Below are positions 11,061-22,287 of a stretch of 64,000 nt of DNA, in pieces. The notes below the pieces were generated by a model, which did no database searches, had not been told where the DNA came from, and saw only the letters and a program-made list of their open reading frames with translations. A program made the position numbers and the translations under genes. The stretch's first letter is position 1. Each line of letters starts with the position of its first letter. Source of the DNA: Chimonanthus salicifolius (taxonomy: Eukaryota > Streptophyta > Magnoliopsida > Laurales > Calycanthaceae); NCBI GenBank assembly GCA_013350335.1, contig CM023538.1:62423080-62487079 (forward strand), read 5' to 3'.

Positions 11061-11553
11061 TTGTTCTTTTATTTTCTTAATGTTGTTTTCTGTGTTCATG
11101 AGAATTGTTCCTTATTCATGAGAAAATAACCATTGGGCTGGTTTGTGAAAAATTATTTTCATTAAATTTTTCTCAAAACTCTTTTACTCTGTAAATTTGA
11201 AAAGGGAATTGATGGAACACTCTGTTAGTGTTTTATGACAAGGTACAATAATGCAAAAGAAGATAGATCTCATCTCATGATAAAAATATTAGATGAATGA
11301 ATAGATTCTCATAATTTATAGAGCTATTAAATTATTAAAAATAGGACCCATTATGTCATTTTAACTTCTAATATTTTAGATAAAAAGTATAAATAATTTT
11401 TATTGTTTATCATGATGAATTCATCAGTGAAAATGCATTGAATAGTTATCGACTAAGATTATATCTAAATCTAAAAATAAAATAATGTCTTAAATAATTT
11501 AGATTTACAATGGAATGGCCCCAGATGAAGCTTATACGTAAAGAGCAGCTGTA
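11061..11553. other. Intergenic, nothing recognised
   Basis: AT-rich DNA without supported features. Confidence 0.35.
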
Positions 11554-11561
11554 CATGTGAG

Positions 11562-11888
11562 GGGTAAAAAAATCGGATGGCCGATATCATTCTCTCTCCT
11601 CCATTCTATTCTTTTGTAAATATCGGTCATTTTTTATTTTTATTTATTTTTCTGAACAATAATAATAATAAAATAAAAAGGCCCTGATTTAAGTAAAAAA
11701 TTGAAATCTAAAATATTGGACCAATATCTGCCTGGACCCACAACTGAAATGTTTTTATTTAAAAAAAAAATTCCGATATCTAATAATATCGGCTGATATA
11801 TATTACCGATATATCGACCGATAATATTACTATATGGCAGATACGATACATAAAAACATTAATGTATCGGCCGATTTTTTCACCTCTG
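11562..11888. mobile_element. hAT-type MITE with 8-bp target duplication
   Basis: Flanked by perfect CATGTGAG repeats (11,554-11,561 and 11,889-11,896). The ends are inverted: GGGTAAAAAAATCGG on the left and CCGATTTTTTCACCTCTG on the right. The interior is non-coding and rich in CGATAT motifs. An 8-base duplication and ends of the CAGRGG type are hallmarks of hAT elements. Related in sequence to the element at 18,497-18,783. Confidence 0.75.
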
Positions 11889-11896
11889 CATGTGAG

Positions 11897-13626
11897 CATC
11901 TCTTAATTTCTCCTTTGGACGTATGGTAATAAACTAACAGCTTTAAAAATTTAATTTACTATGCATTTCATTTTTTAAACTAGATATAATATTGTTAGAA
12001 TAGTTGAGAATAAGATTGATTATGAAAAAGATAAAGATTCAACAACTTCACTTTTTCTTTATATTGATATAATTAATGTTTTCTTTATATTGCGGCAATA
12101 TTGCCCATCACTTTACTTGAGTTGTTGGCAAAGTAAAGAGGGTTAAAGATTAATGTAGATTAAATATACATCATAAAGATAATTAGATGACCCTTTCCAG
12201 CTTCTTACTCTCGCAATTGTCCCAAACTATTTTAGGGTATTTTACATTGCCACATGGCTACATTTCATTGGCTTTCTCCTGCATTACTCAATATAAAAAA
12301 CTAGAAAAGCAAAAAAAAGTAGTAAAAGAATGAGCCCAAATTGTTGATCGATTTTTTATTCCATCATCATCATTATTATTATCCATCAGTACTCTCGTCT
12401 ATCTTTCCCTTGCACTCAAATGCCAAAATACGATATCCGATATATATGGCACAATTACTAGAGTTTCAAATTTTAAATTTTAGAGTTAACTTAAAATTCT
12501 ATAGAATTGAGTAATTTGAATAAGTTTTTCAAAACAATAAAATTTATCGATTCACTTGACTCGAAATTTATACTGCCTCATTCAAATTTTCTTTTTAATT
12601 TTTTACAATAGTAAGAACATGAAATTACAGATGAAAACAGAGACTTCAGAGTTTGTGATATAACGTAAGATCGTCAATGGGATAATTGGTAAAGTAAAAC
12701 ATTTACTTTATATCGTCTATTTAATAAATTTACATAAATATAAAAGTATCATATAAACTGAAATTTTAGTTTAAAAAAAATCCACAATGTCTTCTCTTAT
12801 TTTGGTGTGTTACTGTGCATCTACTTTTCAAGTCTTTGTTAATTTTGTCTATTGATCAATTCAAAGAAAGTCTAGCTGATTGTTTTGTAGAGGATACAGA
12901 ATATCAGAATGTTAGAAATGAGCTTGAAATATTCGTCATTTTAAAGAGGAAAATAACAATAATAAACAATTTGTGCAGTGGATTATTCTACGTCTTATTT
13001 GATAATCACAGAAAAAAATGCACGAGTAAAAATAATAATAATAATAATAATTGAGAGGCGCAGAGAAGTAGGGAAAATCATGATTTCTCCTCATATTTTG
13101 AAAGATACGAACTTTTTTTTCATGATTAGTTAACTATTCATTCAAAGAAGAAAAGCCCAAAGAATAAAAGAACAAATTAAAGCCCACAGTCCCCACTTGG
13201 CAAAATAAAAAACCTAAAATGATGCCAAAATGGGTCCCACAAGATAGGAGCCCAAAATAAGAAAGAACTCAAAAGCCCACATCCTGGCCAAGCAAATGCA
13301 CAAAAACAGAGGCATAGTATAGACAAAACGGGCCCTCAAATAAAAGATAGACTAAGGTAGGAAAGACACAGAGGCCCACAATGAGAGACAACCCAGGCCC
13401 AGTCAATGCACAGACTGGTTACTTAAAAGATACAAAATTTCAATCCGCAGAAGAGTAGACAGAGGAGAAGTGGAAAATAAAGAAAAGATGAAAATCCCCT
13501 GCATTCTCCTGCTTTCGTATGGTGCAAGTAACCCTTACAATATATTGCAAGAGCAAGATTGAATCAGTTTTATAATCAAATATCTGAGAAAACTTTGCTT
13601 CTAAGCTGGAGAGAGAGAATTCGCTC
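11897..13626. other. Intergenic DNA upstream of gene D
   Basis: AT-rich. Includes an (AAT)n run at 13,029-13,050, a 79-codon open frame at 12,815-13,054 that partly consists of this run and has no recognised domain, and a stretch at 13,150-13,400 full of AAGCCCA and GGCCCA words that looks repeat-derived. No defined element. Confidence 0.35.
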
Positions 13627-15043
13627 ATGAAGAGAGAGAAAGAACCAATGGATCAGAAGGTTGAAGCAGTAGCTTTGGTCTTAGAAGAATCTGAAGTTCC
13701 TATCTCTTGGGTGGGTGGAGGATTGGGATCAAAAGGTGGTTGTAAAACCCCTCAAATTCCTGTTAACATGGCTTCGGTCGATCTGAATTCAGATTGGGTG
13801 AAATCGATGGAGGTGAGGAGTCGTGTCAAACCCAGAAAGCTAAAAGAATCATCGACTGGCATTTTATGCTCCATCTACAGAGTCCCTCACAGCATACGTC
13901 GACACGACAACAATGCCTACACCCCTCAGATAGTCTCGCTTGGCCCATTCCACCGTCGTATGAAAAGAATGCAACTCATGGGGGAGCATAAATGGAGGTA
14001 TCTAGATGCAGTACTGAATCGCCATGGAAGGGACTTCTTGGAGACGATGTTGATGGTCGGCAAGACATTGGAGAACAGAGCCAGAGAATGTTATTCGGAG
14101 GAAATTGAGCTCAGCAGTGACTCTTTTGTGCAGATGATGGTACTCGACGGCGTCTTCCTCATTGAGCTCTTTTATAGGTGGTACCATATAGAAAATTTTA
14201 AAGATGATCCCGTCATCATGTTTCAGTGGCTGAGATCTAACGTATGGGATGACTTGGTGAAGCTAGAAAACCAAATTCCCTTCTTCATTCTCCAACATCT
14301 ATTTGATCTCATGAATCTTTCGGGGACTTCTCTTATGGAATTAGCCCTCTATTTCATCAAAGAGTATTTGCGTGACCTCGATATCAAGAACTTGGACAAG
14401 ATTCCCAGTATTGAAGTGCATCATCTCCTCCATTTACTGCATTCTTATATCCTTCCCACTCATAATGATGAGAAGTTACAGGAGCATAAGAACAAAATGA
14501 TCCCTTCTGCATCTGACCTTCACAAAGCAGGAATCAAATTTCAGAAATGGAACGGCGACAGCTTTATGTTTATCAATTTTCATAATGGAGTTCTCCAAAT
14601 CCCTTCTTTGCGGGTTGAAGATAGAACCAAGAAGGTAGTCCTTAACCTCATTGCTTTTGAACAGTGTTATCCCTATTGTCCACCTTATGTCACAGCGTAC
14701 ACTGCATTCATGGATTGGCTCGTTGATTCTGCAAAAGACGTCGGAATTCTCACTGAAAGTGAAATCATCGACAATTGGATAGGAAGCAATGAAGAAGTAG
14801 CCAATTTCTTCAATAAGATTGGGAGAGACGTAATACTCTGCAGTGATCACTATCTTGTAAATGTTTTTAGAGGATATCAATCAGTATTATGAAAGGCGAT
14901 GGCCGAGATGGCGAGCGGCCTTAATGCGAAATCATTTGAACAATCCATGGACGATCATATCACTCATTGCAGCTTTTACGCTCCTGATACTCACTTACAT
15001 ACAGACCTTCTTTACCTCATTTCCAAAATTCGCTGATGATTAG
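13627..15043 (+). pseudogene. DUF247 gene D with a 1-base insertion near the 3' end (subtype II)
   Basis: Highly similar to gene B. The frame from ATG 13,627 carries CSIYRVPHSIRR, YTPQIVSLGPFHR, MMVLDGVFLIELFYR and LENQIPFFILQHLFDLMNL, and stops at 14,890-14,892 after 421 codons. At 14,871-14,874 D reads AGAGGATATC where B has AAAGATATC, one extra G. From 14,861 the next frame continues RWPRWRAALMRNHLNN and a C-terminal membrane segment to TAG at 15,041-15,043. With one base fewer the gene would be about 471 codons, like B. The remaining coding sequence is well kept, so the lesion is recent or is a sequence error; the short form would lack the membrane anchor. Confidence 0.88.
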
Positions 15044-15405
15044 AATCTTTTAATCTCTCTCTCAGAGATGTATCATGTCTTCCATCTCGAATCGTTGCTT
15101 TCTAATGTATTTTGTGTTAAATTTCTGCTTCATGTTTTATGTTTGTGATTGATCCATCTGCTGTATCTGAAAAATTATAAACAGCTTGTTTGTGATTTTT
15201 TTTTCTTTATACATAAGAAATCTCTTGCGGTCATCATTAATCAGGAGTGGTTTGATTAATGAATCACAGTCCCCATTTCCCACACAATTAATCAAGAAGA
15301 GCCTATTTGTTATATTTTTCATAAATTCTACTTAAAACAACTTTAAAAAGAAGAAAACTCAGTGGCAAAAGCATAATTTTTATGGACTGCCCAAGTATGT
15401 CCAGG
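15044..15405. other. 3' flank of gene D
   Basis: Non-coding. The first 200 bases resemble the region after gene B (TTGATCCATCTGC, AAATTATAAACAGC, ATTAATCA). Confidence 0.45.
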
Positions 15406-15410
15406 ACCCA

Positions 15411-15755
15411 TGTTAGGACTTGGGTTTTCAGCCCAAAAGACTAGCATATTTGGTGGAATGATCCAAGCCTTTTATAAACCTTTAGATCTCCCTCAATACA
15501 TTCAATGTGGGTCCCGTTCGCCTAGGAAATTTCCTAAGTCCACATGAGGCTCTCTCGACCAGCCATCCCGTTCACCTGGGGGATTTCCTAAGCCAACATG
15601 AGGTAGTCTGAGACCTGGCTTTGATACCACTTGTTAGGATTTGGGCTTCCAGCCTAAAAGACTAGCTTTTTAGGTGGAGTGACCGAAGTCTTTTATAAAT
15701 TTCTAGATCTCACTCTACACTTTCAATGTGAAACTCATTCGCAGCACCCCTAACA
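15411..15755 (-). mobile_element. TRIM: miniature LTR retrotransposon
   Basis: A 345-base element between perfect 5-base duplications ACCCA (15,406-15,410 and 15,756-15,760). It has two terminal repeats, 15,411 to about 15,520 and 15,632-15,755 (124 bases), both starting TGTTAGGA; the second ends CCTAACA, so the TGTTAGG/CCTAACA ends are inverted. Read on the minus strand the repeat at 15,632-15,755 is the 5' LTR, followed after two bases by TGGTATCAAAG (15,619-15,629), a methionine-tRNA type primer binding site. The interior holds an imperfect tandem repeat of about 48 bases (CCCGTTCGCCTAGG and CCCGTTCACCTGGG). There is no coding capacity, as expected for a TRIM. Confidence 0.85.
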
Positions 15756-15760
15756 ACCCA

Positions 15761-16140
15761 CACACGTAGAAGTTTGCACCGGCCCATCCAAACCTACAGG
15801 GTGAAGATGAGGCTTTATCCAGCTGATGGCTGAAATTTGGGCCTGATTAAGTAATCAATCCGAGTCTTTGGCACCTACATGGATCTTTAAGTTTGTACCT
15901 CGAACCAGTCCAGAATCCAGATGGATAGCAGGCTTATGTATGATCCAAAGATCATAGTTTAAAACTCACCTAGACTCTTTAAACTCAGTTGATTAGAGCA
16001 ATTCACCAGGCTGTTGAGTCAGGACTCGGCAAAGCATTAGCCGCATTGATCAATTTGGGCTATGAACAGTTGAAAAGTTTGACTCAATTGGAATATGGGT
16101 GACAGGGTGAGTGGAGTCCAAGTTATTCTTTAATTAGACT
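15761..16140. other. Intergenic, nothing recognised
   Basis: Moderately AT-rich DNA with no ORF or defined repeat. Confidence 0.3.
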
Positions 16141-16342
16141 CGAAAAGCATCAAGTCATGAAGAGTAGGACCAACAAGGCACAATAAAAAAAATAAAAGCA
16201 TATAATTTTTCAGAATGTATTTAAAAGTACAAGAATATATTGTTCTCAGGGGATTGGCATGAACTTGTCACCTTATATTCTCGTATCAATGGCAGGTCTA
16301 AGATGGGATATATTCTTCTAATAAAATAACGAGTAATATGCC

Positions 16343-16391
16343 ATTATCATTGTATGTCTAAACTGAGGATCGATAGACATACAATGATAAT
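16343..16391. repeat. Perfect 18-bp hairpin
   Basis: ATTATCATTGTATGTCTA (16,343-16,360) and its exact complement (16,374-16,391) around a 13-base loop. The homologous part of the second copy (about 21,365-21,385) keeps only one arm-like stretch. Confidence 0.7.
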
Positions 16392-16584
16392 ACGTTTTTC
16401 ATCAAAAAATCATCTTAGCTGTATCAATTAAACTATGATTTTATTCTTTAAACTCTTTGTCCTTTAAAAAATATAATTTGATTGCTCTGATCAAAATATT
16501 TTTTATAAATTTTATATTTAAAAAACATTTTTTTTAAATATACACATCAACGCCATTTTTTAAAGGCCTCATACTTAAGTATCT

Positions 16585-16770
16585 TGTTAGATTTTATGGA
16601 GCCTGTTTGTTGATTAGATTTCCACTACCGCAGGTCGAGCTCTGGGATGAGCTTGCTGGGGTCAGTGTCCCAACCCAAATTTTTAAAGGACAAGTTTATA
16701 ATTTTTGTATCCTAATTAGGACAGTATATTACTGTCCCTTTTTTTAAGGGAGATATAAATGAAATATATA
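16585..16770 (+). mobile_element. LTR-like fragment
   Basis: TGTTAGATTTTATGGAGCCTG followed by CCGCAGGTCGAGCTCTGGGA matches the start of the LTR-like stretch at 24,310 in the same order and spacing. The 3' limit is uncertain. Confidence 0.45.
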
Positions 16771-17120
16771 ACGGGAGTCGTCTCTGTCGAAGTAAAATCA
16801 CCACTAACGCATTAAACGAATCTTTGAAATGCATCTGTCAATGACAGTGGAGAGAACTTTTGAAGGATAGAGGCTTAGAATTAAAGAGAAGAATTCTGTC
16901 TCTTTATATACTTTATATATAGGACCCCAATGATACATTCATTTGAGAGCCCAAAACTAGCCAAGCATTCAAATACTTCAATTATCACTGACGCTTGGAA
17001 GTTGAATAGCATCTAAAGTAGTGCTTGAGAAAGTAGAGAAGGGGATAGTCCTTTCAGAAGAACGCCTACTGAACGAGGATTAAACGAAGCTGAGGTCAGT
17101 CGTAGCAGTAGCAGCTGTAA

Positions 17121-17408
17121 AGCTTTGACAAAATAGGAGGCGAAGATCGCAATGGCCCACGGCAGCGGAGCCGCCAATTACAACCGCAGCTGCACATGCC
17201 TACTCGATGGTCAGATGACGACCCACGACACGATTTTAAACAGGTCCGGCAGAAGCCTACCGGACAGGAACCCATAGATAGCAAGCAGGTTAAACAAGTC
17301 CTGCAGAAGCGTACCGGACAGGAATCCATAGATTGCAAGCAGGCAGGCAAGGAGAATAAAGGTGCCGCGAGGAGACCAACCTTCACAAACATGATACGTT
17401 ACGAGTGA
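17121..17408 (+). pseudogene. Diverged, start-less paralogue of the gene at 22,288
   Basis: The frame ending at TGA 17,406-17,408 aligns with the protein at 22,288-22,644 at both ends: DKIGGEDRNG and LQPQLHMPTRWSDDDPRH against SKLGREAFEI and VHPKLHNTTHWVDRELVAH, and ARRPTFTNMIRYE against PRRIRGIGYMTTPYE. Where copy 2 has TCAATGGAAGAGAAGCTTTC, copy 1 has TCAGTCGTAGCAG then AAGCTTTGAC: the ATG is lost and one base shifts the frame. The middle holds a 54-base tandem duplication (17,239 and 17,293). A shorter protein of 70 codons from ATG 17,196 is possible. A TATA-like TTTATATACTTTATATATAG lies at 16,913. Probably a pseudogene; family unrecognised. Confidence 0.55.
17239..17346 (+). repeat. 54-bp tandem duplication
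   Basis: Two copies starting at 17,239 and 17,293, sharing AGAAGC(C/G)TACCGGACAGGAA and AGCAAGCAGG-type words. The length is a multiple of three, so it adds 18 codons without shifting the frame. Confidence 0.8.
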
Positions 17409-18488
17409 GAGTGATTCTTTTTATATGGAAATGTTTGTGAAAATGTACTCCTATAAAAAAAAATGAAAAGGAGTAAAATGGTTTTTAAAAAATTGAAAAT
17501 AGAATAAATCATGATGCATTAATATAAATGTCATTTTATAAATTAAAAAAAATAAAAGATTAGATCTTAGTTTCTCTTCTTTTAGATACATCATGATTAA
17601 ATGTATACCGCTTATTCTAACATTAGATTAGAGATGATGGATTCAACTCCTCTCAGACTTATTGCATAAACGAAGCTTGTGCTTTTATGTATCTGTAAGA
17701 TTAGTCTGAATCTAATATAACTCATGTTATAAAAAGAAAATTATGTATAAAACTAGCTAAACAAATAGTAACGAAAATCTGAAAGCTGAACCGATGCCGT
17801 CGTACATTGTATCGGTAGATACATATTGATTTGTAATGTTGAATGGGCATAAATTTGTCATATGGATTTCGATCAAGGTGATTTTAGAGGAGTTGGAAAG
17901 ACTTGGAGAGCTATTCGACGGGAATAGAGATTAAATCACAATTTGTTTTCCACACTTCATTATTGAATTTGAGATTGTTTAAGGTCAAAATTCAAAAACA
18001 ATGATAAAAATAACTCATAATAGTTATTCTTTAGGAGAAAATTAGAATAAAATTACTAGAGTTTATTTTCCATGTTTCTAGAATATTTAGAAATTTTTCC
18101 ACATTTTTTTCAAAATATTTTAAAATTCTCGTTTTCGTAACTTCAAAATCACATTTAAATATCTAAATGATCATAAAATAATGACAAAATTACATATAAA
18201 TGAAGCCTATATTTTCTTGATTTTCAATATTTTTTCAAATTTTTAATAAAAATAAAAAAATAAATTTTGGAGAAAAAAGAATATATATCAACCTTTAATG
18301 ATTGATGCATATCGATGTGCCGATACCGGCGTAATGGTGCACCATATCAACACACTAATTTTTTTATCCTTGGTATAAAATAAGTTTTGACCGTAGGCAC
18401 ATCTTTAATATACAAGAGAATACTACTCCTGAATGTTGTTGGTGAAACTCTTTTGGGCCCATAGTGACATATTTTTATTGGACATGGT
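17409..18488. other. Intergenic; possible further MITE
   Basis: AT-rich DNA. The stretch 17,790-18,350 begins and ends with loosely inverted CG-containing words (GTATCGGTAGATACATATTGAT against ATCGATGTGCCGATACC) and may be another non-autonomous DNA element, but its ends were not fixed. Confidence 0.3.
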
Positions 18489-18496
18489 TTGAAAAC

Positions 18497-18783
18497 CAGG
18501 GGTCGAAAAATCGGGGTGGCCGAGATTTTTTCTCTCTCCTCAATTTTCTTTTTTTGAAAATTTTGGTGGCTTTTTTTTTGAAAAAAATCATTTAAAAAAA
18601 ATAAAAAAGGCTTTTTTAAAAAATATATATATATCGGCCGATATCTAGGCATCCGATATGGGCAAATATCGACCGAGATATAAGCGGGGCCCACAACTAA
18701 TATTCTTTTGTTAAAAAAATATCTCAGTCGATATTCAGTCAAATTATTTTATCTCTGCGTATCGACCGAGATTTATATTCCCG
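18497..18783. mobile_element. hAT-type MITE with 8-bp target duplication
   Basis: Perfect TTGAAAAC repeats at 18,489-18,496 and 18,784-18,791 enclose a 287-base non-coding stretch that begins CAGGGGTCGAAAAATCGG, a typical hAT end, and finishes with a degenerate complement (CTCGG... read on the minus strand after CGGGAATATAAAT). It shares AAAAATCGG, GGCCGA and TTCTCTCTCCTC near its left end with the element at 11,562. Confidence 0.75.
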
Positions 18784-18791
18784 TTGAAAAC

Positions 18792-19504
18792 ATAATTGGG
18801 TTTGACCTAATTCTAGCTAAAAAGTGTCCTAAACTATCTAAGCTCAATACAGAATTCAAACATAGGCCCAAATACAAAATTCGGGCTTAGTTCAATTTTG
18901 AGCGGGCTAAAAGTTGGCTTGGTCTCCCAAAGTTGCACTTAGAATTGGGAGGTCTACAAAGTACACATACATTCAATTCTTGGGTGCTGTTACACATGCA
19001 CCTTCTACTCTTCTAGCATAACAGATGAGATAATGAGATAAAAAAATATATATAGAATAATGTGGTACTTAATTTTTTAAATGTTAAACCTTTGATAAGA
19101 GAAACCCAATGTTGAATAGTTCAACTAGTTAAATGAGAGGTTACTAGTTTGAATCTTAGTGTCATGGGCCGAAAGAAATCTCCAGCCTCACTCACTCAGC
19201 CCAATACTTAGCCAGTGCCTTAGGATCGAGACCTTCGTCCTTAGAAGAGGGGAATCGTGGAGTCGGGGGTGCGGGGCTTCACTCATCAGATCCGGGTCCA
19301 ACTTCACTTTTTAAAAAGGTGGAAACAAAATAAAAGATCTACAAGTCTTCCAGAAGCTTATTTTTTTTCTCTATTGAAGATTTATAAATATAAAAATGCT
19401 GCTATAATTGGCAATTCCTCGCCTCATTTTTCTAGTGTATGAAAAAAAAAAAAAATTAGTTTGAATTTGGAGTTCACCATTTTTAGATTTTTATGTTTAA
19501 AAAC
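18792..19504. other. Intergenic, repeat-like
   Basis: 18,800-18,940 has repeated GGGCTTAG/AGGCCCAA words that also occur near 3960-4060 and 25,230-25,640. Around 19,115-19,165 there is a faint tRNA-like pattern (GTTCAACTAGTTAAATGAGA then GTTTGAATCTT), possibly an old SINE. Nothing firm. Confidence 0.3.
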
Positions 19505-19960
19505 TGAAGAATTCTATAGAATAAAAACAATCACCGTAAGAGAGAAGGTTTTACATGGAAAACCCCTTAGGATAAAAACCATGGGAAAGAGAGATTTTAT
19601 TATTATGTTATTGTAAAAAATATACATTTGTTAGAAAACCATAACAGGATAACATTCTTAAAGTAGAATTGACTCTCAAGCGTTATATATAGTTATTGGT
19701 TTGTTGAATTAACCAATATGAGACCTTTTGTCACTTTACACATACCCTCACGTTCAGGTGGACCTTATGGCTACACATGGAAACTTGATACACGTGCAAC
19801 TGTGCTCGGCGACTGCATATGAAAATTTCAAACTCGCAACTCACATGCACTTAGCACATGAAACCTTCTTTGATACCATGAAGAATTCTATAGAATAAAA
19901 GCAATCACTGTAAGAGAGAAGGATTTATGTGAAAAACCCCTTGGGGAAAAAAAGAAGTCC
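19505..19960 (-). mobile_element. Minus-strand LTR element remnant (TRIM-like)
   Basis: Direct repeats begin at 19,505 and 19,879, both TGAAGAATTCTATAGAATAA, and stay alike for about 75 bases including GTAAGAGAGAAGG and AACCCCTT. Read on the minus strand, the repeat at 19,879 ends in CA and is followed immediately by TGGTATCAAAG (19,868-19,878), a methionine-tRNA type primer binding site. The interior (about 130-300 bases) has no coding capacity. The right repeat loses similarity after about 19,955, so the element is incomplete. Confidence 0.65.
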
Positions 19961-21159
19961 AAAATATATTAGGAGCCCTAAGTAGACATAAACTCTCCCA
20001 ATCAACAGAAACATTATTTGCACTTAGGGGCTTTATTGCTTGTGGGATAGAGAGAGTTTCTTGTGAAGGGTTGGGGCTTATCTCATGATTGTATTCATTT
20101 GAATTGATGTAATCAGTCACTTTCTTTGTAATTTGTGACACTGTTGAATGGATTGTGGCTTCATGTTACACATACTTTGTTTATTTTTTTCAATTTTTTT
20201 TTTTCTGAATGATTCATATATCAATAGATAAAAGGCACCATAGATGCTAATACAAAGAACAAGAACAACAAAAGGAAGAATGGGAAAGAGAAATAATATA
20301 ACTCTTCTAACGACAACTAAATGAGGCTGAGGAACGCAAGTTTAGCGATTACCATACCGGAACACCAAAAAACTTCCCAAATAGAATGCTAAAACAAAAG
20401 GGAATCCTACTTAGTACCACGAATGCATATAGAAGAGATTTTTCTCGTTTTGTTGCATATTATAGCCCATGCATTTAAATAAATATAGGAGTTAATCTCT
20501 TTTTTACTAAAAATAGAAACTAATGAGGTGTATATAAGAATCGAGGTCGGCTTTTGGGGTCTTGACATCTCTCTCATTGTTCTCTAATTACTTCTTTTTC
20601 ATTATCACCTTGGTCTATCACTTTTTAGCTTGAGGTAGAACTGCTCAATTACAAATATGTTGTATGTATGTACATAATTTGATTTCTTTTTATATCAAAT
20701 TCAGTTATTTAATCTTTATTAGTATATTTATTTCATTACTAGAAAAATGGGCCAATTTGCCTTGAATAAAAAAAATTTGAACAATTAAGTTGGATTTTTG
20801 GGTGCGAGTTCATTTAAATTTCTGAGTTTTCTGGAGCTTGGACTAAATGATGCAATTTGACCTTTGCCCTTCCGAGATGAAGTTTCTACTTCTACACGTG
20901 CTTTGGTAAAGAAAATCTTTTCATAAAAATTCAATGTCATAACTAAGATTTTGTCTTCAATTCCACTGATGTTCACAATGAAATTTGAGAATTTGAAAAT
21001 ATCTTAATATTACCGATCACCGTTAATATTTAAAAAATAATATTTATGATAATGTTATCTACTATTTATTAGAGAATCCTTGAGGATTATTATTTTTTAT
21101 CCCAAAGCATCCCCACACCATACATGCTACAGAGCCTTTCAAAGTATTCTTTAATTGAA
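19961..21159. other. Intergenic; possible LINE end at about 20,190
   Basis: A T-run at 20,180-20,205 followed by CTGAATGATTCATATATCAA looks like the poly(A) end of a minus-strand LINE, but no reverse-transcriptase domain or target duplication was identified. The rest is AT-rich and unassigned. Confidence 0.3.
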
Positions 21160-22280
21160 GTGGAAAACTAAGAATCAGGACCAAGAAGGCACAAGGCAAA
21201 AGAAAAGCATGAAACTGTTGACAGCAATTTAAAATATAAAAGGAAGATGCTGTACTTGGAGGATTGGCACGAACCGGTCTCCATATATTCTAGTATAAAA
21301 GACAGGTCTAAGAAGAGATATATTCTTTTAATAAAATAATCACACATATAATTAGTTTTATTGGGTATTATCATGTACATCTAGACTCAGACTCACTAAA
21401 TAGAATACTGATGGATTACATTAAATAGCATAAATCATTTTAATTACATGAATCAAAATTGTAAAATTTATACTCTCTAAAATTTGTATGCCATTCTGAA
21501 TTATTACTCCCTAAACATTTTTTTTTTGTTTAATAATATAGTTTGATTAATTTATTCAATGTTACTGTTATGAGTTATATATTTAAGAACAGATTTTAGA
21601 ATCTCACTTAATAATTGAGTACAAATAAGTGATCGGCTGAGGAGTTGCCCTGATTGTCAAGAAGTCTACAGGGTCGTCCCTGAGATCCCCTAAAATCTAA
21701 GAAGCCTTAGGAAAAGTGAAATTTCAGATGCCCTTTGTAACAGGTATATTAAAGAATTTAAGTACGTAGGGCCCTTTCTGTTTTTGGGCTTCAGGCGGTG
21801 GCCTACGCAGCTTATGTCTAGAGCCGTCCCTGGAAGTCTACCTTATGAAATGGCAATTCAAACTCAATTCTAAATAGACCACTCAATGTAAACTAAAACG
21901 GTGTGTGTAGATTAAGAGGCTTATACATGTTTGTGAAATTAATCTCACTTCTCATGTGATATAAGAATACCCATGTAATCCGGGTTTCGAAACTTGATGG
22001 AGAAGGCAAGTAAAGAAAATGTGGGTATGTCACCTTATGCTTGTAAAAAGGTAGATGCCAAAATCTCCATCGATGCTGGGCATCTCTGAATGAAAGTGGA
22101 GAATAATTGAAGGATGGAAGCTTGAAAATAAAGAGAAGAAGTCTCAGTATCGTTATATGCATAGGACCTCAACGACGCATTCATTCGAGTGCCCAAAACC
22201 CAAAATTAGCAAAAATCATTTTTCTTGCATTCAATACTTGAATCAGAATACGTCCACTGAAGGAGGACTGAACAAGCTGT
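21160..22280 (+). repeat. Upstream part of a duplicated unit (copy 2)
   Basis: Counterpart of 16,141-17,060. It carries its own SINE scrap at about 21,895-21,990 (GTGTGTAGATTAAGAGG, as in the SINE at 61,575) and a TATA-like TTATATGCATAGGACC near 22,153, about 135 bases before the ATG at 22,288. Confidence 0.6.
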
Positions 22281-22287
22281 GAGATCA

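Larger units (their letters stand above)
16141..17060 (+). repeat. Upstream part of a duplicated unit (copy 1)
   Basis: Resembles 21,160-22,280: GGCACAA, GATTGGCA(T/C)GAAC, GACAGGTCTAAGA-type and ATATATTCTTYTAATAAAAT words in the same order, and near the gene the shared words TTGAAGGAT, AAAGAGAAGAA, TATA then GGACC, GAGNGCCCAAAAC. Copy 1 has an LTR-like insertion from about 16,585 and a perfect hairpin at 16,343-16,391 that copy 2 lacks. Confidence 0.65.
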
